Below, one piece after another: positions 16,791 to 24,998 of a stretch of 49,751 nt of DNA; the first letter of the stretch is position 1; every line of letters begins with the position of its first letter. The notes below the pieces were generated by a model, which worked only from the letters and a program-made list of their open reading frames with translations, was not told the DNA's origin and did no database searches. The translations under genes were made by a program, and so were the position numbers. This DNA is from Thioalkalivibrio halophilus (GTDB lineage: Bacteria; Pseudomonadota; Gammaproteobacteria; Ectothiorhodospirales; Ectothiorhodospiraceae), in NCBI RefSeq assembly GCF_001995255.1, contig NZ_MUZR01000009.1, positions 186-49,936 on the forward strand, given 5' to 3'.

Positions 16791-19700
16791 AACTGCAGCA
16801 TATCGACATCCGCCGACTGCCCGGCATCGACCGCAGTTTTTCCGTCAACGAGCTGGACCCGACCATCAATTTCGTCACCGGACCCAACGCCTCCGGCAAG
16901 AGCAGTCTGATCCGTGCGCTGCGCTACCTGCTGGCCGGTCACCGCGCGGGCGATCCGCACCAGCTGTCCCTGACCGCGGGCTTTCACGATGGCGAGCACC
17001 GCTGGACGGTGGACCGCAACGGCACCCACGTCACGTGGCAATGCGACGGCCGGCCCGCGGATCCGCCGGCTCCGCCGCCCCCCGACCTGCTGGACAGCTA
17101 CCTGATCGGAGTGGAAGACCTGCTGCAGGTACAGGGCGCCAGCGAACAGGCGCTGGCCGGCCACCTGCGGCGCGAACTCAATGGCGGCTTCGACCTGCCG
17201 GCCCTGCGCGAGACGCTGTTCCATTCCGCCCCGCGTGCCGGCCACAAGGAACGCCGGGAGCTGGAGCAGGCCCGCCGGAGCCGCGAAGAGGTGGAACGCG
17301 ACCAGCGCCGGATCGCGGACGAGGAACGCCGCCTGCCGGATCTGGACCGGGCCATCGAGGATGCGCGCAACGCGGATCAGGAACGTCGCGCCCTGGACAC
17401 CGCCCTGCAGCTGCACGACACCGCACAGGCCCTGCGCGGCCTCGACGCGCAGCTCGAGCGCTTCCCGCCGGACATGGAGCATCTCACCGGCCGCGAGCCC
17501 GCGCGTCTGGACGAGCTGGCCCGCCAGCGCGAAAACACCCGACAGGAACTGGCTCAGGCCGAACAGGATCGTGACCGGGCGTACGCCCGGCTGGCCGAAA
17601 CCGGCCTGGAGAACGAACGCCCCGACGAAACCGAACTGGATCGCCTGCGCGCACGGCTTGACGAGCTTCGCCAGCAGGAACAGGCACTCGCCACCGCGGC
17701 CCGCGAATGCACCGACGCCCGGACTGCCCGCGAGCAGGCCATCGCCCGCCTGGACGGGCACGCGGCCGCGGCGCGCGAGCTGCCCCGCCTCGACGATGCC
17801 ACGCTCGACCGCGCTCGCGATCTGACCCGTCGGCGGCAGGAACTGGAGGACCGCCGCACGGCCTTGCAGGCCCGCCTGCAGGGCGCGCCGGAGAACTCTC
17901 CGGAACAGGCCCTGCAGCGCTACGAACGCGCCGCCCGTCTGCTGCACGACTGGCTGGCCCTGCCGGCACCGGCCGAACCCGCCCGGCCGGTCCTGCCGAC
18001 GGTGGCGGGGGCCGCACTGGGCGGCGGCATCGCAGTGTATGGCGGGGTCCTCGGTCCCCCGTGGCTGGCCGCCATCGGCGGCGGCGTGATGCTGCTCGCG
18101 CTGATCCCGCTGCTCTTTCCGCGCGTGCTGCCGGCGGGCCTGCGGCGTTCGGCCGACGCCATGGCACGAACGGCGCAGCGCGAACGCCTCGCCCGCGACT
18201 TCGAGGACCTCGACCTGGACATTCCCCCGGGCGCCTGGGACGCAGCCGGCGTGCGCACCCGCCTCGAGGCCGTCGAACAGCAGCGCGACGCACTGCGCAT
18301 GACCCGCCGGCGCTTCGACGAGGCCGAGACCCTGCGCGCCGACCGCGACACCGTGGACGCGGCGTTGCAGCAACTCGACGCCGAACAGGCCGAGTTCGCC
18401 CGCGAGGCCGGCTTCGATCCCGCCCTGGCCGCGCGACTCGACGACTTCCTCGAACGTACACGCGCCCTGCAACAGGCCGAACTGACGCTCGGCCAGGCCG
18501 AAGCGCGGCACACGGAAATCGCCGGCCGGGTGCGGACCCTGACACAACAACTGCAGGAGGCCCTCGCGCGCTGGCCGACTCCCGACCCGAACGGCGCCGC
18601 CCCCGGAGAGGCTTCCGCCGCGGATCTGGCGGCGGCGCTCGAGGCCCTGCGGGCCCGCGCCGTTCAGGCCGCGGAAGCGGAACGCCGGATCGCGGAGATG
18701 GATCGCGAGTGTCGCCGCCTGCAGGCAGCGCTGGCGGAAATCGACCGACAAGAGGCACGCGAACTGGCCGATGTCGGCCTCGAGCCCGACCAGCGGGAAA
18801 CCCTGGACCGTCGTCTGGAACAGCGGGAAGACTGGCAGGCCCTGCAGCGCCAGCGCCAGGAGCAGGCCCTGCGGCGCGACGACCTGGCCCGCCAGCTCGA
18901 GTCCCGCGCGGATCTGCTGGCCCTGGCGGGCATCGGGGACCCGCCCGGCGACCGTGAAAGCCTGGCACGCCAGCTTGCGGAAACCACCGACCGTGCCGAA
19001 CGACTGGAACCACTGCAGGAAGAACGCAGTCAGATCCGGGAACGCATCGCGCAGACCGGCCGCAAACGGGAACGGGAACAAGCACTGGCGGCCGAGCAGA
19101 CCGCCGGGGAGGAGCTGGAACGGCGGCGCGACGAGGCCCTGGACGCCGAAGCCGGGCGCTTCCTGCTCGACGACATCCAGGAGGAGTTCCGCCGCGAGGA
19201 AGAACCGGAACTGCTGCGCCGCGCGCGCGAGGCCTTTGCCCGCTTCACCCACCACCAGTGGGCGCTGCGGCTGAGCGAGGACGAGGACGGTTTTGTCGGC
19301 GAGGACCGCGTGCAGGGCGCGCTGCGTCCCCCCGGCGAACTCTCCACTGCAACCCGCATGCAGCTGCTGCTGGCGCTACGCCTGGCCCGGGTCGAGACGC
19401 GCGAGGCGACCGGGGGAGCCGGACACTGGCCGCTGCTGATCGACGAGGCCCTGGCCACCACCGACCCCGAACGCGCCCGCGTGATGTTCCGTACCCTGCA
19501 GGAACTGGCCCGCGACGGGGATCGCCAGATCCTGTACCTGGCCGCCAGCGACTATGAAGTGCAGCTATGGCACCAGGCTACCGGCGAATGGCCGCACCGC
19601 GTGGACCTGCAGGCGCTGCGCGGGCTCCCCTTGGAGGCGACCGAACCTGCGCGGTTCGCGCTCCCAGCGGCTCCCGTCATCCCGGAGCCGGCCGGCAAGG

Positions 19701-20329
19701 ACCTGGCCGCCTGGGCACGCGAACTGGGGGTTCCACGGCCGGACCCGACGCGGCCCGCCGAAGACGTCCACCTGCTGCATGTATTGTTCGATGATCCCGC
19801 GACCGCGCGCGACCTGATGCAGGTCTGGCGGGTCGATCGGGTGGGCCCGCTACGCAGCCTGCTGGACGGCCGGATCGCACGCCGCGCCCTGCCCGACGAG
19901 CACCGGCGCGCCGCGCTGGCATATCGCTCCCTCGCGCTGGAACACTGGCTTGCGGCCCGGCGCATCGGCCACAACCGAACGGTGGACCGGGGCCTGCTGG
20001 AAGAGGCCCGTGATGCCGGCGTGCTCACCGACAACGCGCTGGAGGGCGTGGCGCAGCGCGCCACGGAACTCGAAGGCGACCCGCAGGCCCTGCTGGAAAG
20101 CCTGCAGCAGCACCCGATCACCATGGCCAGCGGCACGGAACAGCGCCTGCGGGCCGGCCATCGCGAACAGCTGCACGAATTCCTGCGCGAGCGTGGCGTA
20201 GTCGACGAACGCGCCCCCCTCACGCCGGAAGCACGCCGCCAGCGTGTCCTCGAGCGCCTCCCCGCCGCGGCCGACCCCGCCGACATCCAGCACCTGATCG
20301 ACCACCTCGAGCACGAAACCGCCGACTGA
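16787..20329 (+). CDS. YhaN-like SMC/ABC ATPase with long C-terminal extension
   Basis: 1180 residues. Walker A GPNASGKSS is at 32-40. Two long charged coiled-coil arms (about 190-400 and 450-840) flank a hydrophobic hairpin at about 405-446 that looks like two membrane segments, as in YhaN. The signature region (LSTATRMQLLLALRLA) and Walker B LLIDEA (883-888) complete the ABC head, which ends near 935. Another 245 residues follow, mostly helical, not part of the usual ABC head. It overlaps the SbcD-like gene by 4 nt. Together they are predicted to process DNA ends; the membrane hairpin suggests a membrane-tethered complex. Followed at once by a strong hairpin. Confidence 0.9.
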   Translation: MKLQHIDIRRLPGIDRSFSVNELDPTINFVTGPNASGKSSLIRALRYLLAGHRAGDPHQLSLTAGFHDGEHRWTVDRNGTHVTWQCDGRPADPPAPPPPDLLDSYLIGVEDLLQVQGASEQALAGHLRRELNGGFDLPALRETLFHSAPRAGHKERRELEQARRSREEVERDQRRIADEERRLPDLDRAIEDARNADQERRALDTALQLHDTAQALRGLDAQLERFPPDMEHLTGREPARLDELARQRENTRQELAQAEQDRDRAYARLAETGLENERPDETELDRLRARLDELRQQEQALATAARECTDARTAREQAIARLDGHAAAARELPRLDDATLDRARDLTRRRQELEDRRTALQARLQGAPENSPEQALQRYERAARLLHDWLALPAPAEPARPVLPTVAGAALGGGIAVYGGVLGPPWLAAIGGGVMLLALIPLLFPRVLPAGLRRSADAMARTAQRERLARDFEDLDLDIPPGAWDAAGVRTRLEAVEQQRDALRMTRRRFDEAETLRADRDTVDAALQQLDAEQAEFAREAGFDPALAARLDDFLERTRALQQAELTLGQAEARHTEIAGRVRTLTQQLQEALARWPTPDPNGAAPGEASAADLAAALEALRARAVQAAEAERRIAEMDRECRRLQAALAEIDRQEARELADVGLEPDQRETLDRRLEQREDWQALQRQRQEQALRRDDLARQLESRADLLALAGIGDPPGDRESLARQLAETTDRAERLEPLQEERSQIRERIAQTGRKREREQALAAEQTAGEELERRRDEALDAEAGRFLLDDIQEEFRREEEPELLRRAREAFARFTHHQWALRLSEDEDGFVGEDRVQGALRPPGELSTATRMQLLLALRLARVETREATGGAGHWPLLIDEALATTDPERARVMFRTLQELARDGDRQILYLAASDYEVQLWHQATGEWPHRVDLQALRGLPLEATEPARFALPAAPVIPEPAGKDLAAWARELGVPRPDPTRPAEDVHLLHVLFDDPATARDLMQVWRVDRVGPLRSLLDGRIARRALPDEHRRAALAYRSLALEHWLAARRIGHNRTVDRGLLEEARDAGVLTDNALEGVAQRATELEGDPQALLESLQQHPITMASGTEQRLRAGHREQLHEFLRERGVVDERAPLTPEARRQRVLERLPAAADPADIQHLIDHLEHETAD

Positions 20330-20342
20330 CTCCCGGACGATG

Positions 20343-20366
20343 TGCGGAACCGTGAACGGTTCCGCA
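20343..20366 (+). terminator. Strong hairpin after the SbcD/YhaN-like pair
   Basis: Perfect 10-bp arms TGCGGAACCG and CGGTTCCGCA around a TGAA tetraloop, 13 nt after the ATPase stop codon. Only a short ATT follows, so termination may be weak or Rho-assisted. The core GCGGAACC/GGTTCCGC stem is found again at 43048-43069. Confidence 0.65.
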
Positions 20367-20469
20367 TTCCGGCCGTCCCATCCGCGCCGCGGGCAGGCCA
20401 GAATTGGGGTCGCTTCATCCCTGAATACCCCCTCTGCCGCGGCGCTCCGCGTCGCTCGGAGAGACGAAG

Positions 20470-20979
20470 ATGACCAAAGCGGACGTGATCAAGCGGATCC
20501 ACCGCGCCCGGCTGAGCCACAAGATGTGGGTCAGCTACGCCCACGGACTGATCGAAGGGATCCCGCTGGACCAGGACAAGGTCCCGGTCGCCCCCACCGA
20601 CTGCAAGTTCGGCCAGTGGTACTACGGCGAAGGGCGCGGCCTGTCGGATCTGGCATCCTACTGCCGGATCGAACCGCCGCACGACGAACTCCACGCCACC
20701 TACCGGCGGATCTTCAACATCCTGTTCGAGGAACAGACCGAGAAGCCGACACCGCTGGCACGGCTGTTCGGTTCCACCGGGTTCGACGACACCCGGCGGC
20801 TGGACCGGGCTCGGGAGCTGCTACCCCATCTCAAGCAGTGCTCCGCGACCATCCTCACGCACCTCGACCGCCTGGCCGAAGATATCCGGGCGATGGACGA
20901 GGAGGAGGTCCGCCGGCGGCTGGGCGGATATCCGGACGACGCCTCCGCCGACGCCGTCTGCGAGCATTGCGAAAGCTGA
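20470..20979 (+). CDS. Free-standing CZB (chemoreceptor zinc-binding) domain protein
   Basis: 169 residues. The CZB signature is complete: His17 (RARLSHKMW), Cys45 in DCKFGQWYYGEG, and His71/His75 in PPHDELH, giving the 3-His/1-Cys zinc site. CZB domains sense zinc (as in E. coli DgcZ) or oxidants such as HOCl through the Cys; usually they are fused to chemoreceptors or GGDEF domains, but here no output domain is present. The C-terminus ends in a second Cys pair (VCEHCES). A GGAGAGACGAAG precedes the ATG. A protein-protein signalling role is inferred; possible partners are the chemoreceptor and c-di-GMP proteins a few kb away. Confidence 0.9.
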   Translation: MTKADVIKRIHRARLSHKMWVSYAHGLIEGIPLDQDKVPVAPTDCKFGQWYYGEGRGLSDLASYCRIEPPHDELHATYRRIFNILFEEQTEKPTPLARLFGSTGFDDTRRLDRARELLPHLKQCSATILTHLDRLAEDIRAMDEEEVRRRLGGYPDDASADAVCEHCES

Positions 20980-21014
20980 GGATCTGAGCCGGCCCCCGGC
21001 CGCCTCTTCGGCGA

Positions 21015-22904
21015 TCAGCCGTTGGCGGCCTTGCGGCGGATGCCCAGGGTTCCGGTACTGTTCTTGCCCTGGCCCTTGCCCGCAGCCCGTCCGGGGCCCT
21101 TGCCCGTCGCCTGATACGCGGGGCGCTTGCCGGTGGCCGGCTTGCCGCCGGCAGGCTTGCGGGATGCGGGCTTCGACTTGCGCGCCGGCGTGTCGTGGCC
21201 CGGGCCCTGCGGCGCCGGGATCTCCAGCGTCAGACCGAGGCGGCGGTTGGCGACATGGATGCCGCCCAGCTTGCGGATCGCGCCCTCGTCCAGGCTCTCC
21301 GGCAGGTCCACGTGCGAGTGTTCCTGCTGCAGGCCGATGCGGCCGATGTCGCGGCCCTTGAGCCCGCCCTCGTTCGCCAGCGCCCCGACGATCGCGCCCG
21401 GCGCGACGCCGTGGGTGCGGCCCACCGGCATGTAGTAGCGCACCATGCCGGATTCGGGACCCGAGTCGCGATCGCCCTGACGGCCGCCTTCGCGGCGTTT
21501 GTTGTTACGCTCGCCCTTGTCGCGGCCACCGGAGCGGTCGTCGCGCGCAGCACGGGCCGCGCCGGCCAGCGGGTCCGCACCGGCGGTGGCGGAGGCATCC
21601 AGCGGGGACCCCTCGGTGGCCAGCGCCACCAGGGCACCGGCCAGATCCTGCGGCGAGGTCTCGCCATCGGCCAGCAGGCGTTCCACCAGGGCCGCGTGAC
21701 GATCCCCGGCGTCATCCGCCACGGCAGCCCGCACGCGCTCGGCGAAGCGATCCTCGCGCCGTGCCCGCACCGCCTCGCGGTCGGGCACGGCCCGTTCCCG
21801 CACGGACTTGCCTGTCAGGCGCTCGATGTCTTTCAGCATGCGCCGCTTGCGCGGCTCCAGGAACAGGATCGCGCGACCCTTGCGCCCGGCGCGGCCGGTA
21901 CGCCCGATGCGATGCACGTAGACCTCGGCATCGCCCGGGGCATCGAAATTGAACACGTGGCTGATGCGCGGGACGTCGATCCCGCGCGCGGCCACGTCGG
22001 TGGCCACGATCACGTCCAGGCGACCGTCGCGCAGGTTGGCGACCACGCGCTCGCGCTCGCCCTGCTCCATGTCGCCGTTGAGCGCCGATGCGGCCACGCC
22101 GGCGGCGCCCAGCCGATCGGCGATCTCGACCGTCGCCGCCTTGGTACGGGCAAAGACCACCGCCGCGTCCAGATCCGGCTCGGTCTCCATCAGGCGGGTC
22201 AGGGCCTCGAGCTTGTTGCGCTGATCGACCAGGCAGTAGCTCTGGTCGATGTCGACGCCGGCCTCGTTGCCCGCACCCACGCGGATCTCTTCCGGCTCGC
22301 GCATGTGGCGGTGCGCGATGCGCCGGATCGGCGCCGGCATGGTCGCGGAGAACAGCGTGGTCTGGCGCTCGGCCGGGGTCTGCTCCAGCAGCCACTCGAT
22401 CTCCTCGACGAAGCCCATGCGCAGCATCTCGTCGGCCTCGTCCAGCACCACCATGCGCAGGCTGGACAGATCGAGGCTCCCGCGGCGGACGTGATCCGCC
22501 ACGCGGCCGGGCGTGCCAACCACCACCTGGGCCCCGTCGCGCAGGGCGCGCAGCTGCTGGCCCATCGGCTGGCCGCCGTAGACCGGCAGGATCTCGATGC
22601 CGTCCAGACCCGCCGCGAAACCGCTCAGGGCGTCGGCCACCTGACCGGCCAGCTCGCGGGTGGGGGCCAGCACCAGGGCCTGCGGCGCCTTCAGGGCCGC
22701 GTCCACGCCATCCACCAGCGGCAGGCCGAACGCACCGGTCTTGCCGGTGCCGGTCTGGGCCTCGCCCAGCACGTCGCGACCACCCAGCAGGGCGGGGATG
22801 CAGGCGGCCTGAACCGCGGTGGGGGTGGCAAAGCCCAGATTCGACAGGGCACGGACCAGCGACTCGGACAGACCGAGCTGGTCAAAGGAGGGAGATTCGG
22901 ACAT
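21015..22904 (-). CDS. deaD: DEAD-box ATP-dependent RNA helicase (DeaD/CsdA type)
   Basis: 629 residues. Q-motif region, AQTGTGKT (about 49-56), PTRELA, TPGRV, DEAD in VLDEADEML, SAT, ARGIDVPRI and HRIGRTGRAGRKG. After the helicase core comes a low-complexity charged linker, a DbpA-type RNA-binding fold (MVRYYMPVGRTHGVAPGAIV to LEIPAP), then a Lys/Gly/Pro-rich basic tail of about 60 residues. DeaD-type enzymes unwind RNA in ribosome assembly and mRNA turnover, often induced by cold. ATG at 22904 was chosen over an adjacent in-frame GTG. The gene converges on the CZB gene. Confidence 0.93.
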   Translation of the reverse strand: MSESPSFDQLGLSESLVRALSNLGFATPTAVQAACIPALLGGRDVLGEAQTGTGKTGAFGLPLVDGVDAALKAPQALVLAPTRELAGQVADALSGFAAGLDGIEILPVYGGQPMGQQLRALRDGAQVVVGTPGRVADHVRRGSLDLSSLRMVVLDEADEMLRMGFVEEIEWLLEQTPAERQTTLFSATMPAPIRRIAHRHMREPEEIRVGAGNEAGVDIDQSYCLVDQRNKLEALTRLMETEPDLDAAVVFARTKAATVEIADRLGAAGVAASALNGDMEQGERERVVANLRDGRLDVIVATDVAARGIDVPRISHVFNFDAPGDAEVYVHRIGRTGRAGRKGRAILFLEPRKRRMLKDIERLTGKSVRERAVPDREAVRARREDRFAERVRAAVADDAGDRHAALVERLLADGETSPQDLAGALVALATEGSPLDASATAGADPLAGAARAARDDRSGGRDKGERNNKRREGGRQGDRDSGPESGMVRYYMPVGRTHGVAPGAIVGALANEGGLKGRDIGRIGLQQEHSHVDLPESLDEGAIRKLGGIHVANRRLGLTLEIPAPQGPGHDTPARKSKPASRKPAGGKPATGKRPAYQATGKGPGRAAGKGQGKNSTGTLGIRRKAANG

Positions 22905-23302
22905 CACACAGTACTCACACGGGCCGGAAACAGCGACGGCACAGGAGTGCCCCGGGCCCGGCGAAAAGGAATGACCACACGGTCAGCTGCGCACTATACA
23001 CGAAACGCGAGGGCCGTGGGGGGTCAGCCTCGTTCCACGCGATCGCGTCCGCCGGCCCTGGCGGCATACAGAGCCTGGTCCGGAAGTAGAGATCGAAATA
23101 CCGCTCCACCGCCGCCCGGACTTCTCGTTGGGGTGATAAAGCCGTCATTGCAGATGATCCATGTCCGGGGTGCCGTCCGAGGCGTCGTGCAGGCCTTGAG
23201 GAAACACTGATCCGCTTTAGTTTTCGGCAGGGGAGTCGTCACAACCTGTACGATCCGCCCTCTTTGCCGACTCTGCCCGCCCAAATGATCAAGGAATCCC
23301 CG
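22905..23302. other. Intergenic region with no intact gene
   Basis: 398 nt between the divergent helicase and chemoreceptor genes. It holds the relic of a GGDEF C-terminus at 23024-23098 on the minus strand and otherwise nothing recognisable. AT content is higher around 23195-23260 (TTTAGTTTT), a likely promoter zone for the chemoreceptor, but no clear -10/-35 or flagellar sigma28 box was found. Confidence 0.6.
23024..23098 (-). pseudogene. Relic of a GGDEF-domain C-terminus
   Basis: The minus strand encodes a tail ending DQALYAARAGGRDRVERG and a stop codon, which is the typical end of diguanylate cyclase domains (DxALYxAKxxGRNRV). Upstream of about residue FRSLL the frame loses all similarity to GGDEF and no GGDEF motif, start or full frame exists. 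It is read as the remnant of a deleted gene. Confidence 0.6.
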
Positions 23303-24937
23303 ATGGGTAAAACTCTCAGTATTCGCGCGAAAATCCAGCTCCTGGTGGCGCTCCCGCTGATCGCGCTGATCGTGATCGCGCTGCTCTCGGTGCGCTTCAT
23401 GGGGGACATCGAGGCCGGCGTGGACCGCGTACACCAGGACCGCGTCATCCCGCTGCAGCAGCTCAAGGAGATCGCCGACGATTACGCGGTGCTGGTGATT
23501 GACGCCGTCAACAAGGCCGATCACGGGATGCTCACCGCCGAAGAGGCCCTGCAGGACGTGCGCGGCGCCCGTTCGCATATCGATCAGCAGTGGGAAACCT
23601 ACATGGCGACCGAACTCACCGCAGAGGAGGCGCGCCTGGCCGAGGAAGCCCGCGGCCTGTTTCGCGATGCCAACGCGGATCTGGACCGACTGGAACGCGC
23701 CCTTTCGGGGATGTCCGGCAACGTCTCGGGCGAACTGAGCGAATTCAACGGCCCGCTGTATGCATCCATCGATCCGATCAGCGACAAGATCAACGAACTG
23801 GTGGACCTGCAACTCCGTGTCGCCGGAGAGGAAGCGACCCGGATCGCCGAGCTGTACAACCGCTCGGTCCTCGTTTTCATCGCGGTCGCCCTCGCCGGAT
23901 TCATCGTCGTACTCGGCACCGGATGGATGACCTACCGGGGGGTTGCCGTCCCTCTGGGCCGCATGCGCGAAACCATGGAGGGCATCGTCAGTGACCATGA
24001 CCTCGCCCGACGAGTGGACGTCGAAAGCCACGATGAACTGGGTTCCACGGCCACTTGCCTGAACACCATGCTCGACGAGTTCCAGAACACGATCGGCGAG
24101 CTGCGCGGCATGACCGACCAGATGGCCTCGGCGGCGGAAGAACTCTCGGCGGTGTCGACCCAGACCAAGACGAACCTGGATCAACAGGGATCACAGACCG
24201 AACAGGTCTCCACCGCGATGAACGAGATGACGGCTACCGTGCAGGAAGTCGCACGCAACGCCTCGGACGCCTCCAGCGCCACCCACGAAGCGGATCGCGA
24301 ATCGCGGGAGGGCGGCAAGGTGGTGGAATCGGTCGTCGGCGACATCGGCCGGCTTGCAACCGAGGTCGGGCAGATCGCCGAAGCCGTCCAGTCCCTGGAC
24401 GAACAGAGCCAGAAGATCGGCAGCGTGCTGGACGTCATCCGTGGCATCGCCGAGCAGACCAACCTGCTGGCGCTCAACGCCGCGATCGAGGCCGCGCGCG
24501 CCGGCGAGCAGGGGCGCGGCTTCGCGGTGGTGGCCGACGAGGTCCGCACCCTCGCCTCCCGCACTCAGGATTCCACCGCCGACATCCAGTCGACCATCGA
24601 GAACCTGCAGGCCGGCACCCGCAACGCCGTGGATGCCATGGGCCGGGGCCGCGAGATGGCCGAAAACACCGCCAGCAATGCGCAGGAGGCCGGTGACGCG
24701 CTGAGCCGGATCGTCGCGGCGGTGGAACGCATCCGCGACATGAACACCCAGATCGCCAGTGCCGCCGAGGAACAGAACTCCGTGGCCGAGGAGATCAACC
24801 GCAATATCATTTCCATCAACGAGGCGACCAGCGAGAGCCTTGGCGGGGCCAACCAGACCGAGACCGCCAGCCACGAGCTGACCAATATCGCCTCGCGGGT
24901 ACGCGAGCTCGCCTCGCGCTACCGCATCGGTCAGTAG
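23303..24937 (+). CDS. Methyl-accepting chemotaxis protein
   Basis: 544 residues. TM1 at about 10-30, a periplasmic four-helix-bundle ligand domain (about 31-187, 4HB_MCP type), TM2 at 188-210, HAMP (211-265) and a long signalling coiled coil. The hairpin tip [20 protein letters not shown] (384-403) followed by [10 protein letters not shown] identifies it as a CheA/CheW-coupled receptor. No C-terminal CheR-docking pentapeptide is seen (ends YRIGQ). AAGGA lies 8 nt before the ATG. No che genes lie in the window apart from the CheB-CheR fusion at 43.7 kb. The ligand is unknown. Confidence 0.95.
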   Translation: MGKTLSIRAKIQLLVALPLIALIVIALLSVRFMGDIEAGVDRVHQDRVIPLQQLKEIADDYAVLVIDAVNKADHGMLTAEEALQDVRGARSHIDQQWETYMATELTAEEARLAEEARGLFRDANADLDRLERALSGMSGNVSGELSEFNGPLYASIDPISDKINELVDLQLRVAGEEATRIAELYNRSVLVFIAVALAGFIVVLGTGWMTYRGVAVPLGRMRETMEGIVSDHDLARRVDVESHDELGSTATCLNTMLDEFQNTIGELRGMTDQMASAAEELSAVSTQTKTNLDQQGSQTEQVSTAMNEMTATVQEVARNASDASSATHEADRESREGGKVVESVVGDIGRLATEVGQIAEAVQSLDEQSQKIGSVLDVIRGIAEQTNLLALNAAIEAARAGEQGRGFAVVADEVRTLASRTQDSTADIQSTIENLQAGTRNAVDAMGRGREMAENTASNAQEAGDALSRIVAAVERIRDMNTQIASAAEEQNSVAEEINRNIISINEATSESLGGANQTETASHELTNIASRVRELASRYRIGQ

Positions 24938-24961
24938 GGGTGCTGCCCGAGTGAACTGTTA

Positions 24962-24996
24962 GACTGTGAACTCCATCACGATGGATGTTCACAGTC
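24962..24996 (+). promoter_or_regulatory. Long hairpin at the start of the hybrid kinase gene
   Basis: Outer arms GACTGTGAAC (24962-24971) and GTTCACAGTC (24987-24996) pair perfectly; inner arms TCCATC and GATGGA extend the stem with a one-base bulge. The hairpin lies between the chemoreceptor stop and the kinase ATG at 24999, and covers the alternative starts at 24966 and 24981. It could terminate upstream transcripts, mask the start region or be an operator. Confidence 0.5.
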
Positions 24997-24998
24997 CC

